Origin: Actinernus sp. WN-2022
Lineage: Eukaryota > Cnidaria > Anthozoa > Actiniaria > Actinernidae
DNA length: 64,000 bases
Reading direction: 5' to 3'
NCBI GenBank assembly: GCA_030867875.1
Contig: JAOWCC010000442.1
Location: 1,054,001-1,118,000 of the forward strand
Below the pieces are notes generated by a model. That model saw only the letters and a list, made by a program, of their open reading frames with translations, was not told the DNA's origin and did no database searches. Both the position numbers and the translations under genes were made by a program. Positions 8,625-18,900 of this stretch are shown here, one piece after another; the stretch's first letter is position 1, and each line of letters opens with the position of its first letter.

Positions 8625-10205
8625 AAGATGAACGTCTTACTGTTCGATATCAAACAAAATAGGAAATGACCACCAAAACTCTTCCCTTTTAATCACGGGA
8701 CATATAGTACTATAATACCACAAGGCAATCTATGAATGATGAGCATGTTACTGTACTCGATATTAAGAAAAACAGAAAATAACCACCAAAAACTGTTCCT
8801 TTTAACCAGGGACCATAGCACTGTAATACCACAAGGCAATCTATGAATAATGAGCGTGTTGCTATACTCGATATTAAGATTTATGAATGATGAGCGTGTT
8901 ACTATACTCGATATTAAGGAAAACATAAAGTAACCACCAAGAACTGTTCCCTTTTAACCACGGGCCATAGCACTGTAATACCACAAGGCAATGTATGAAT
9001 AATGAGCGCGTTACTATACTCGATATTAAGGAAAACAGAAAGTAACCACCAAAAACTGTTCCCTTTTAACCACGGGCCATAGCACTGTAATACCACAAGG
9101 CAATATATGAATAATGAGCGTGTTGCTATACTCGATATTAAGGAAAACAGAAAGTAACCACCAAAAACTGTTCCTTTTAACCACGGGCCATAGCACTGTA
9201 ATACCACAAGGAAATGTATGAATGATGAGCGTGTTTGCTATACTCGATATTAAGGAAAACAGAAAGTAACCACCAAAAACTGTTCCCTTTTAACCAGGGG
9301 CCATTAAGCACTGTAATACCACAAGGCAATCTATGAATGATGAACGTGTTGCTATACTCGATATTAACGAAAACAGAAAGTAACCACCAAAACTGTTCCT
9401 TTTAACCACGGGTCATAGCACTGTAATACCACAAGGCAATCTATGAATGATGAGCGTGTTGCTATACTCGATATTAAGATCTATGAATGATGAGCGTGTT
9501 ACTATACTCGATATTAAGGAAAACATAAAGTAACCACCAAAAACTGTTCCCTTTTAACCACGGGTCATAGCACTGTAATACCACAAGGGAGCTATGAATG
9601 ATGAGCGTGTTGCTATACTCGATATTAGGGAAAACAGAAAGTAACCACCAAAACCTGTTCCCTTTTAACCACGGGCCATAGCACTGTAATACCAAAAGGC
9701 AATCTATGAGTGATGAACGTATTGCTATACTCGATATTAAGGAAAACAGAAAGTAACCACCAAAAACTGTTCCCTTTTAACCACGGGTCATAGCACTGTA
9801 ATACCACAAGGCAATCTATGAATGATGAGCGTGTTGCTATAGTCGATATTAAGGAAAACAGAAAGTAACCACCAAAAACTGTTCCCTTTTAACCACGGGT
9901 CATAGCACTGTAATACTACAAGGCAATCTATGAATGATGAGCGTGTTGCTATATTCGATATTAAGGAAAACAGAAAGTAACCACCAAAACCTGTTCCCTT
10001 TTAACCACGAGTCATAGCACTGTAATACCACAAGGCAATCTATGAATGATGAGCGTGTTGCTATACTTGATATTAAGAGAAACAGAAAGTAACCACCAAA
10101 AAACTGTTCCCTTTTAACCACGGGCCATAGCACTGTAATACCAAAAGGCAATCTATGAGTGATGAGCGTGTTGCTATACTCGATATTAAGAGAAACAGAA
10201 AGTAA
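8625..10205 (-). repeat. 112-bp tandem array, left arm
   Basis: About 14 units recur with 112-bp spacing (for example 9816 and 9928). Each contains 'gatgagcgtgttgctata', 'tcgatattaagg', 'aagtaaccaccaaaa', 'cttttaaccacggg' and 'gtaataccacaaggcaat'. Two junctions (~8880 and ~9480) show short partial units. Open frames such as LVVLQCYGPWLKG are by-products of the repeat and shift frame between units. Confidence 0.9.
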
Positions 10206-11240
10206 CTATACAAAGAGTAAGAAGGCTTTCATTTGACATCATTTTCGATTCGATTGGCCTAAACTCTAAATTTCACAGTTTTTAACTTGATGATGTTACA
10301 AATAATGATGGGCGTGGTCGAGAGACATGTTAGGCATATTTTTCAACTCGTCTCATTGAGATCTTTCATGAGACATTAAAGTCGTCCTTTTCTGATGAAC
10401 TTTTCCAAAAAGTGAATTTTGCATCAAAACAGGTAAAAGTGCTGTTCTTTACATATGGGACTTGAAGCTGAGTTTAGGGTTAGGGTTAAGAATTTACAAA
10501 AGTCGTCACAGCTAGACAAAACAGGTATCAAAAGAATGTCCACGATGAGACGTGATCAAAAATATCCATGGTTGGTCAATTAACCACGCCCATCACGTGT
10601 TATGACGTCAACAATATCAAATAACCCCATTTTTAGATTCATCCGATCATGACAAGATTGGTGTCACATGAAAGCCCATTCATACACCAATCTAACGTCG
10701 TTTACTATTTTTCGATATCACCAAGATATTGGAAGATGTGAGTCTTTGAATCAGACATATGTGATTTTGACACCACTATGGAAAAAATGCAAATTGAAAC
10801 CAAATATGTTAACTTGGAGGCATGTTCAATGTAACGTCGTACTCAAGAGTAAGAAGGCTTTCGTTTGACATCATTTTCGATTCGATCGGCTAAACTCTAA
10901 ATTTCACAGTTTTAAACTTGATGACGTCACAAATAATGATGGGCGTGGTCGAGAGACACGTTAGGCATATTTTTCAACTCGTCTCACTGAGATCTTTCAT
11001 GAGACATTAAAGTTTTTTCCAAAAAGTGACTTTTGCATCAAAACAGGTAAATGTGCTGTTCTTTACTAACGATGCAATATATGGGACTTGAAGCTGAGAT
11101 TAAGGTTAGGGTTAAGAATTCACAAAAGTCATCACAGCGAGACAAAACAGGTATCAGAAGAATGTCCACGATGAGACGTGATCAAAAATGACCATGGTTG
11201 GTCAATTAACCACGTCAATCACGTGTTATGACGTCAATAT
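10206..11240. repeat. Two direct ~400-bp copies in the central spacer
   Basis: Blocks ~10217-10620 and ~10847-11230 share 'agagtaagaaggctttc', 'gatgggcgtggtcgagagac', 'tcttttcatgagacattaaag'-like sequence, a short ttagggttaggg-like run and 'aatgtccacgatgagacgtg'. Between them (10621-10846) is related but diverged sequence. Non-coding. Confidence 0.7.
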
Positions 11241-11264
11241 GACGTCCTGTATGATGCAAGCGCA

Positions 11265-11835
11265 ATGGAAGACAAGAAGGAAGCCTCCTATAAAGAGTTC
11301 AATTCTGGCATTGCTTACCTCAAGGGCAAAAACTTCCTGTCTGTATGGAACTGTGTCATGGGAGCGGGAGCGCAAGTGCCATCTGGGAGAGATCCTTTCA
11401 AGCTTTCTGAAAGAAAATCAAATCCACAGATGCCTAGACTGTACTTCAGGAGATCAACAAGAGTGTGGTCATGGTTGTTGCCAGGAAAAGGCACTTGAGT
11501 TTGCTCTAAGAAGTGGGCTGATAGTTGAAGATAGCACTAACGGTCTGCACCTCTCCCTTGAACATTCGGTGCCAACAAAAGCATCAGTAGCAAAGTGTGC
11601 TGCAATCAAACGTCAAGGTACAGGCCTTCATGTTCCTCCTTCTAGTCAAAGGACACCAACAAAGAGGAGACATACTGGAGACATATATGGCTTTAAGTTA
11701 AAAAGGTTGAAATCCACATCCACTGCGTTTGATTGCCCTCGCCCGTCAAGTTCTGGCTCAGACAAATTCAATAACACTTCCGAATCCGTAACCAAATGTT
11801 CGCAGCTACCCCACTCGGACAAAGGCCGAAAATGA
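11265..11835 (+). pseudogene. Unknown Cys/His-rich protein, frameshifted
   Basis: Reading starts MEDKKEASYKEFNSGIAYLK and goes to WNCVMG. A +1 change near 11360 is needed to continue as ERERKCHLGEILSSFLKENQ, then a Cys/His cluster (CLDC, ECGHGCC) and EKALEFALRSGLIVEDS. A basic Ser/Thr-rich tail (TPTKRRHTGD, FKLKRLKS) ends in a stop at 11833-11835. The clustered CxxC...CxHxCC could bind zinc, and the tail resembles a nuclear localisation region. I do not recognise the family. It lies at the centre of the 14.3-kb inverted repeat, where a transposon gene would be expected. The shift and neighbouring stops indicate decay or unseen introns. Confidence 0.4.
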
Positions 11836-11898
11836 CCACCACCTTCAATCTTAGATCCTTTACCGCCTCCCCACGCGCGGTCTGGGACCTTTTCATCC

Positions 11899-12548
11899 AT
11901 GGCAACAGCAGGTTCTTCAAAGAAACCTGGTAATTCCAGTAAAGCTCAAGATTTACCAATGTCAGAACTTAAGGAAAGGGTTCTAACTTAAATCGCAAGG
12001 TTGTCATCAGAAAATAACAAATTCACTAATCACCTTAAAAAGGTAGTTGATCTAATTAACAGCACAGTGGAAGGTGACGACGAAAACGAACATTTAAAGA
12101 GCAATTTACTATACATCTTGAACGTAATTGGTAAACATTCAAGTAAATCAACTTTGTCTGAGGTACGAACATGCTAGGCACTAATATCCAAAGTTGGTTA
12201 CGTTATGCAACGCCAAGGCTTTTCCTCACAGTTTATGATGGTCAGCCATTTTCTGCAGAAGAGCTCGACGATGCTGCTGACAACCTATGGCTGAAACAAC
12301 TGATAGAAGTCGTAGGCAATATTGCTTATCCACTAGAAGCTCTTCGTTCTTTGAATGGCGACTACAGTATAATGGTGCTGTAACAGGTTGCACGCACAAA
12401 GGAATATTCTTTCAAGCGTGTTGATCATCATCTCATCCCACTCTTGAGGCCTGACATGGAAGATGCTGAAACAATTCACTGTTATCATTATATTTGCGAT
12501 GACCTCTTCAAGGGTACCTGCACACAAATCAAAGCGCCTTCTCAGCCT
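11899..12548 (+). pseudogene. Unknown coiled-coil protein remnant
   Basis: The pieces are MATAGSSKKPGNSSKAQDLP then SELKERVLT (stop), IARLSSENNKFTNHLKKVVD and NEHLKSNLLYILNVIGKHSS. A frame from 12171 follows (MLGTNIQSWLRYATPRLFLT to SLNGDYSIMVL, stop). It continues past the stop as QVARTKEYSFKRVDHHLIPL and HCYHYICDDLFKGTCTQIKA. The first part looks like a short coiled coil. The last has spaced Cys/His. Several in-frame stops show it is broken. It may be the continuation of the gene at 11265. Confidence 0.35.
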
Positions 12549-12739
12549 TCTCATTAGGACTGAACAGTATAATTACGTTTCTCTTCTCTTTGTACAAAAT
12601 GGGGCTGTACTATTTGACAGCAAAAACCAAAGTCCGCACTACCTTAACATCAATGATTGCATTGAACTCCTTTTGAGTTCTTCTATAAAAATAGCGGCGA
12701 GCAATCAATTTATTGCTAGACACTAACAAATCACGATAT

Positions 12740-13158
12740 TTTGCGATAACTGAGTCCAATAATTGTTTTATATCATTCACAGCATAAGCTAAGCTATATT
12801 TTAACGTTTTATCTGTTCAATCAACTCACAATGTTAGGGATAATTTTCTACTGTTTTAATTATTACTCTTACACAGCATTTTTATAGCATTTCGCCTTGT
12901 TTAGCTTTTTAGTACCCTAGTTCTTCTGTACAAATGACTCTCGCTCATAATGACTATAGCTTACTATAAAATATATTATAAATAATGTATGTATATTAGA
13001 ATTTTAACAATAGAATAATTTAATACCATAGTAGTTTTTTAACGTAGTTATATAGATAATTAGTTAGTTAGATAATTGAACTTTTTAAACACGACCCCAC
13101 AAGCGGCAAGGCTGAAATACTATCGTGTTTAAATAAAAATTATTGATTGATTGAGCAT
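12740..13158 (+). mobile_element. LINE 3' end with ATTG-repeat tail
   Basis: AT-rich sequence ends with a stem (cacgaccccac / cgtgttt), AATAAA and attgattgattg. The arrangement matches the 3' end at 2290-2394, apart from a different tail repeat. The 5' limit is not visible. Confidence 0.5.
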
Positions 13159-13410
13159 TCAGAGCAACTTTAGTTGCTTTTTCTGTGTTTTCGCTAGCTG
13201 TTTTTACTTTCTATCAAACATGCCAAGTCATATACAGAGGTACCTAATCGGCTAACTCTGTTGCCACCCAATTCAGATCATGTCAGTGATGTAGACACAC
13301 ATTACTCTGGAGAACTGACTCTTTGAAAATTAATTTTATTCAGATAGGCATGACTACATTATGATTAGAATGAAAAAGGAATAATTCCCCAGAGTAGCAG
13401 TAGATTCCTT

Positions 13411-13489
13411 GTGGTATTACAGTGCTATGAGCCGTGGTTAAAAGGGAACAGTTTTTGGTGGTTACTTTCTGTTTTCCTTAATATCGAGT
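13411..13489 (+). repeat. Single 112-bp-family unit, partial, separated from its array
   Basis: It matches the left-arm 112-bp unit in reverse complement ('gtggtattacagtgctatg', 'ttaaaagggaacag'). It is cut off from the main right-arm array (14075-14865) by the RNase H-bearing segment. Confidence 0.75.
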
Positions 13490-13791
13490 ATTGGACATTG
13501 CAACTAAGGAGGCTACAGCTGTTGAAAGAGTGCTCCTGGCTTGTAAGGATAAATTGACTAACGCTTGGGTAGATGCGTGGGTGGACAACCAGGCGGTGAT
13601 CCAAGCGTGGAACGAGTGTACGACTCAACAATGCTCGGAAGAACCTCTTCTACACTACGTCACAGCTAAACATATCGTTACACCTCTACTATGTTCCTTC
13701 GAAGGACAACCCAGCCGACAAGCCATCTCGTAGAGTGTCTCCTAATAATGATAGCAAGTTGACAGACAAGATGTGGCAGATTATACGCTAG
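13490..13791 (+). pseudogene. RNase H fragment of a DIRS/Ngaro-like retroelement
   Basis: The first frame reads KEATAVERVLLACKDKLTN then AWVDNQAVIQAW. The glutamate of KEA and the aspartate of VDNQ fit RNase H active-site positions. After a frame change near 13685 the reading YVPSKDNPADKPSRRVSP, then LTDKMWQIIR and a stop, supplies the conserved NPAD..SR block. This block order (E-A-x-A, VDNQ, YVPS-x-x-NPAD) is characteristic of tyrosine-recombinase retroelements such as DIRS/Ngaro. The frameshift and lack of RT or recombinase show a dead fragment. It interrupts the right-arm 112-bp array. Confidence 0.65.
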
Positions 13792-14074
13792 AATATTCTA
13801 CTATAGCCTGTTGGAAAGTTGGTGTGTAATCAGAATACCTATTCACAACGCTCGTAATGATATGTATGGTGGAATTTTAGTTAAAATTTTAAATGACTGA
13901 TGCTAATATACATTTGCACGTGGGTTCCGCAATATCCTCATTATAAATACTGCTTGCGAGTAGCGTCCTTGCGTTCTTGCTCAGTTAAACCCAGCGGTGT
14001 GAGGAAACGAAACGCAATTGGGCATTTCAGTTGAGAATGGATGAAAAAAGAGTGGGGGAATGGGGGTGGTAGTT
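13792..14074. other. Unassigned DNA between RNase H fragment and array
   Basis: There is no left-arm counterpart. It is likely the remainder of the retroelement insertion. A short purine-rich run ends at ~14070, just before the array resumes. Confidence 0.3.
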
Positions 14075-14865
14075 CCTTCTCGTGGTTAAAAGGGAACAGT
14101 TTTCGGTGGTTACTTTCTGTTTCTCTTAATATCGAGTATATAGTAACACGCTCATCATTCATATATTGCCTTGTGGTATTACAGTGCTATGGCCCGTGGT
14201 TAAAAGGGAACAGTTTTTGGTGGTTACTTTCTGTTTCTCTTAATATCGAGTATAGTAACACGCTCATCATTCATCGATTGCCTTGTGGTATTACAGTGCT
14301 ATGGCCCGTGGTTAAAAGGGAACAGTTTTTCGTGGTTACATTCTGTTTCTCTTAATATCGAGTATAGCAACACGCTCATCATTCATAGATTGCCTTGTGG
14401 TATTACAGTGCTATGGCCCGTGGTTAAAAGGGAACAGTTTTTGGTGGTTACTTATCTGCATGTTTCTGTTAATATCGAGTATAGTAACACGCTCATCATT
14501 CATAGATTGCCTTGTGGTATTACAGTGCTATGGCCCGTGGTTAAAATGAAACAGTTTTTGGTGGTTACTTTCTGTTTCTCTTAATATCGAGTATAGAACA
14601 CGCTCATCATTCATAGATTGCCTTGTGGTATTACAGTGCTATGGCCCGTGGTTAAAAGGGAACAGTTTTTGGTGGTTACTTTCTGTTTCTCTTAATATCG
14701 AGTATAGCAACACGCTCATCATTCATAGATTGCCTTGTGGTATTACAGTGCTATGGCCCGTGGTTATAAAAACGGAACAGTTTTTGGTGGTTACTTTCTG
14801 TTTCTCTTAATATCGAGTATAGCAACATGCTCATCATTCATAGATTGCCTTGTGGTATTAAGCGC
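14075..14865 (+). repeat. 112-bp tandem array, right arm
   Basis: About seven units in the orientation opposite to 8625-10205 run into the shared block at 14865-14985. Fewer units than the left arm indicate expansion or contraction after the arms formed. Confidence 0.9.
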
Positions 14866-15094
14866 AGCTTTTCTCCCAAAGGAAAGTCAGCAGGCCTTTA
14901 TGAACCTTATGGGAATCGAACCCATATGTCAAACTTTGACATTCCAAACGATTCTTCAATGGCCGACTACTTTGCATTTAAAATGAAAAAGGTGCATGTG
15001 GGCATGCGCGCTCCTAATTCCGGAAATGGAAACACTGGTAACCGGAAGTGACCAACAATATAAATAATACAAGTAAATTAGTCATATAATAAAC

Positions 15095-15240
15095 CACTTA
15101 TTGCTTGCTCGATCTGTACAGAGAAATATCAGACCTTGGTCTTTTCTGTAGAGACCTCCCCTAACGGCTTTGTCTGTACAGAAAATACCTCAGTCTGATA
15201 TTTCTTCATACAGACCTTGCGCTCAGTTAATAAGCAGTTA
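15095..15240. mobile_element. Palindromic MITE, right-arm copy
   Basis: It is the mirror of 7522-7662, with 'atatcagacc' / 'tctgatat' halves around 15170. Confidence 0.6.
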
Positions 15241-15682
15241 ATAATGATCTCTTTTCATAAATGATTAGGAAACATTGTTTGCTTGCTTTATTGTTGCATC
15301 ACATTACTGCTTATCATTTCCCCCCTGTTGTTTCAACCAACAAAGCTTATTAGGATTAAGCTAGGACACAGGACTAGTAACCAATTGACTGAAGGATCAA
15401 GTTTCACACACATGCCATTTTTTTATGTTCGATATTACTTCTCCATATATATAGAGTAAGTAGAACTAGGAGTAATACTAGTAAGTAGTACTAGGAAAGT
15501 AAAAGGGGAATATGTTGTGAGATTCCCTCTGCCTTTGGAATTGGGCAGGAGTTAAGTGATATATTCCCCCGAAATGAACAAGGAAAACCGAGTGAACCTA
15601 TTAAGTGTTCTTATATGGTATTTTATGTCAACTGGACCTAGTGAAGAAATGACAAACAAGTAAATTTCGAGTTCACAAGTTA

Positions 15683-15762
15683 CCGACCACTTACCGACCA
15701 CTTACCGACACAGTTTTACCGACCACTTACCAACCACTTACCAACCACTTACCGACCACTTT
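15683..15762. repeat. ~11-bp tandem repeat (ttaccgaccac)
   Basis: Seven or so units of ttaccgaccac / ttaccaaccac occur, with one interruption (acagttttaccg). The array is present only in the right arm. Confidence 0.85.
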
Positions 15763-15991
15763 TTTTCGGTGCAGATTGTTCACTTTAGCCCAAATGTTTG
15801 ACTGTTCGATTTAGAAAGAAGAACCTGCAGCAACATTTCCATTTTAATTATCTATACAGTCATTCAATCGATGACTCTGTCATACACTGTAGCAGCACAA
15901 TACATGGCTTGCATAAATGAACCATGCAGAACATTTTCACCAGATTTATAAATTGGATATGTCAATCACCTATCTTTTCCTTGGATATTTT

Positions 15992-16045
15992 TCACTTTGA
16001 TGTGATGTCGAAGTCATGATCATCCTGCATCAATGATGTCAATTT
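15992..16045 (-). pseudogene. Right-arm exon D
   Basis: It encodes the same KLTSLMQDDHDFDITSK and stop as 6995-7048, with an acceptor (tttgcag) just upstream. Its two nucleotide differences from the left copy are both silent. Confidence 0.4.
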
Positions 16046-16157
16046 CCTGCAAATATGAAGTTATCAATATTAGACTTTAACCCAGATTCTTATTTGAGGC
16101 AAATAAATTAAAAGGAGCTACAATAATTTATTAGTATAATAATGTAGTTACATTTAC

Positions 16158-16222
16158 CAGTTGGTGTAACCAAGACCTCTTCACAGAGAAGGGCTTTCAC
16201 TCTTATGATCCTTTCACTGCCT
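16158..16222 (-). pseudogene. Right-arm exon C
   Basis: It reads EGSERIIRVKALLCEEVLVT then PT and meets a GTAAAT donor. The upstream flank differs completely from the left arm: an in-frame stop lies just before the shared part, so the 5' border of the exon is uncertain. Confidence 0.35.
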
Positions 16223-16350
16223 TCAATGTTTTAATGAAATACTCTGATTTTTACTTACATGTAATAATATAAGGAGGTGCTGATAAACTCTATAGTGCAT
16301 TTAGTAAAAAGAAAGAAAAAATAATTCAGCTAAAAACAACCAATGTCTAC

Positions 16351-16566
16351 CTACACTGTAAATCTGTTTACTAAATACTCCACTGACAACACCCTGAAGG
16401 TAACATGCAGAAGGAAATAAACAAACAAACATACAAACCATAAAACAAGCAACAGCAACTTCCACCATGGTTCTTCTTCCTCACTCTCTTCAACTTGATT
16501 CAGTACAGTACTTGGGTTTGTCCAACAGGCAGCAGACTGAGAAAAGAAGCTTTTAAAAGATGCCAT
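16351..16566 (-). CDS. Hypothetical small protein, right arm only
   Basis: A 71-codon frame starts MASFKSFFSQSAACWTNPST, then an acidic run (EESEEEEPWW), then a strongly hydrophobic stretch (LLLLVLWFVCLFVYFLL) that could be a membrane helix. The first ~35 residues look more protein-like than the rest; an intron may begin near the acidic run. The left arm has unrelated sequence at the matching place. No homologue was recognised, so coding status is doubtful. Confidence 0.2.
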   Translation of the reverse strand: MASFKSFFSQSAACWTNPSTVLNQVEESEEEEPWWKLLLLVLWFVCLFVYFLLHVTFRVLSVEYLVNRFTV

Positions 16567-16928
16567 ATTTATTTACCCATGAGCATGCATGGGCAAGCAT
16601 GCAGTTCTCAAAATGAGGCTGGATAGTGCCAGACTTCCTCGGAAAGAACAAGCTGAGATGTAACTTCAATATATCGAGAAATGTTTTTACTTAAAAATAT
16701 TGGGCTGTTAAGAATCATTTCCACATAAGAAAAATGTTCTCCTTGTAGTACAATGTAGGAGAGTGGGAGCAATTTAATAAAAAAAACATATTGGCTTTTG
16801 CCATTTTTCAAAGGGCCATCTATTTTTTTAGTGCAGGAATTCTGCTATGATTTACTCTGGCTGGAAAACTGTAATAAGGTATTTGTAGTTGTAATGTGCA
16901 TCCCTGGGGATGCTCAATTAGAAATGCG

Positions 16929-17070
16929 AGGGGGTGGGGAGGGGGGGGGGGGGGGGGGGGGGGAGGGAGGCGTGGGGGATCGGGAATTGGTCATGAGTCA
17001 AAATAATTATCGCAAATTTTATAATAGATTTGCACTAGTTCCAATGCCCCATTTGGGGGGGGGGGGGTGG
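16929..17070. repeat. Poly-G rich tracts
   Basis: Long G runs at ~16937-16962 and ~17056-17067 mirror the C tracts of the left arm at 4603-4727. They could form G-quadruplexes, and lengths are assembly-sensitive. Confidence 0.7.
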
Positions 17071-17438
17071 AGGGGAATTTGCAATGCTCTGATTCAAAAA
17101 TGTCAAATGCCCTACAAATATAAATGCAGGGGGGCAAGTTTGTTATTGATAGAGCACTTGGAGACAGGTTTGGAATTGATAGAGCCATTACTGCATACAT
17201 GTACACATGCAATCAATTCCGGCAATAGTGGGGATTATGGATGTGCCCGAGGATAGGTCATTTTCTTCACTTCTTTGGCTCTAGTGTGGAGTGTGGGGCA
17301 TTTGAACAACTTGCTTGTCCCCACCATGGGGAATTTGAAGGATAAAAAGATTAATACCCAGGGATTGGCCCGGGGAGAGGATGGGAATTGCTGGAATTGA
17401 CTATAAACCTCCAGCTTTATTATGAAGAAATATCTTAC

Positions 17439-17577
17439 GTTTTCTGATCTGCCGTCAGACTCAGAGGAATCCTGGTTTGGATAAGGAATCCTGGATAATT
17501 TATCAATTTCATTTCAGCCAGGCTGTTCCAAACCAGGATTCCTCTGAGTCTGACGCAGTGACGGCAGATCAGAAAAC
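17439..17577. pseudogene. Exon B present twice, inverted, in the right arm
   Basis: 17439-17480 is a truncated minus-strand exon B that shares the 8-bp deletion seen at 3913-3964. 17518-17577 is a plus-strand copy with its own acceptor (tttcatttcag) and without the deletion (QAVPNQDSSESDAVTADQKT). The two face each other across ~37 bp, so a small secondary inversion or duplication took place here. Confidence 0.5.
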
Positions 17578-17653
17578 GTATCTAAACTTCGATAAATGTT
17601 CTAGTAAAAATACTAACAAATATTATTCAAAAAAAACCATAAAGTACATGTAC

Positions 17654-17780
17654 AAGTAGTGGGAATATCAGTATACCTCCTAGCCTCCTTTGCAGCCGCT
17701 GGGAAGGGACCGACACTAAGAGTAAGAGCGGCTGCAAAGAAGGCTATCTCCTCGCTGAGCTGCATCAAGTGCTCCGCCAT
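17654..17780 (-). pseudogene. Right-arm exon A
   Basis: It is the mirror of 3695-3821: MAEHLMQLSEEIAFFAAALT to RRYTDIPTT, one residue different. The donor site reads GTACAT rather than GTACGT, which would weaken splicing. The AAGATGGCGG context at the start codon is kept. Confidence 0.45.
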
Positions 17781-17914
17781 CTTGGGTACATGTAGGTACA
17801 TGTATGTACTTCGTGCAGGCACGAATATAGGACGCTGCCATTCATATGAGCATGCGCAGTTGGTGGTTACTTTTCGTGGTTAGAAGCAGATTCTGTCGCA
17901 CAGCATACCTCAAT

Positions 17915-18030
17915 TATTTACATGTAGTATTTCCAAGAAATATTTACATATAGTATTTCCAAGAATTAATTATGTATAGTATTTCCAAGAATTATTTTGA
18001 TATAGTATTTCCAAGAATTAATTATATATA
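17915..18030. repeat. ~31-bp tandem repeat (agtatttccaagaa)
   Basis: Four to five diverged units of 'tatagtatttccaagaatta' lie immediately outside the right end of the 14.3-kb inverted repeat. Confidence 0.8.
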
Positions 18031-18474
18031 GTTACCCATGCCCTGAATTTCCGTACTTTACTACTATTCTTAAGATTTTCTTTAAAATATTTATTGTAAT
18101 GAGTTTTTTTTACTTAAACGAGAAAGCAATAAAATCTTATTCCTGTATAATTTATACTTATCTTTGTCGCCTGAATTGCATTATTTACCTTTATTGCTCC
18201 CTAAACCCTTTTGTTATCCACGGTTTAGAGAGTTGCGTTGTCTTTTTTAGTTGAAATTGATTTTAGGGGTGCATGCTTATTTGTTATTTTGTTTAATTAA
18301 TTGTAAAACGTAGAAAATAGTGTTTCATAACTCTTTACCGCATAGAGAACAATACAACTGTATGGAGTGTGATATCGTACTGTCGCCGTGGCGTGCAACA
18401 ATATCTGATTGATTACAACATAATTTACCAACCAATGTACTATAACTAAGAATCATGTCCACGAAGAGTTCCCA
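18031..18474. other. AT-rich DNA, nothing recognised
   Basis: No gene or repeat could be supported. An aaagcaataaaatc run near 18125 could be an isolated polyadenylation signal. Confidence 0.3.
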
Positions 18475-18900
18475 CTTACATCTAGTCTATAACAGGTTAC
18501 ACTTCACGTGTAATCATAGCTTACACTTCATTTGTGTCACAATGACTAACACTTCACGTGTGTCATAATGACTTACACTTCACGTGTGTCAGAGTGACCT
18601 ACACTTCACGTGTGTCAATAACCTACACTTCATGTGTTATTACAGCTTACACTTCACGTGTGTCACATCACTTACACTTCACGTGTCATAACCAGTTAGA
18701 CTTCACTTCACGGGTGTCATGATCAATGACCTACATTTCATGTTTTATAACAGCTTACACTTCACGTGTGTCACGACGACTTACACTTCACATGTGTCAC
18801 AATGACTTACACTTCACATGTGTCAGAGTGACCTACACTTCACGTGTGTCAATAACCTACACTTCATGTGTTATTACAGCTTACACTTCACGTGTGATTT
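18475..18900. repeat. ~25-32-bp repeats built on 'acttacacttcacgtgtgtca'
   Basis: About 15 imperfect units occur, most carrying the palindromic E-box CACGTG. A block of several units appears twice (about 18520-18665 and 18745-18895), showing higher-order duplication. The core 'cttacacttca' also occurs near the ends of the palindrome at 4097-4447. Confidence 0.8.

Larger units (their letters stand above)
3568..17913. mobile_element. ~14.3-kb inverted-repeat (foldback) unit
   Basis: The left arm (3568-~10205) and right arm (~13411-17913) match in reverse complement over many blocks. Pairs include 3568-3870/17613-17913, 3913-4090/17320-17480, 4450-4740/16930-17300, 6430-6680/16620-16920, 6800-7300/15780-16222, 7300-7790/14990-15560, 8465-8640/14865-14985, and the 112-bp arrays. 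Outer ends read TTGAGGTATGCTGTGCGACAG on the left and its complement on the right. No convincing target duplication was found, so it may be a giant foldback transposon or an inverted segmental duplication. The left arm is longer because of later insertions (4097-4447, ~4740-6405, ~7790-8465). Confidence 0.65.

Noticed and set aside
8693..10151. Series of 60-97-residue frames (LVVLQCYGPWLKG type)
   Set aside because: They follow the 112-bp repeat, change frame from unit to unit and recur in the mirrored array; no evidence of selection.
10474..10490. Telomeric repeat (ttagggttaggg)
   Set aside because: Only about two units, repeated in the 10.2-11.2 kb direct copies; too short to be interstitial telomere DNA.
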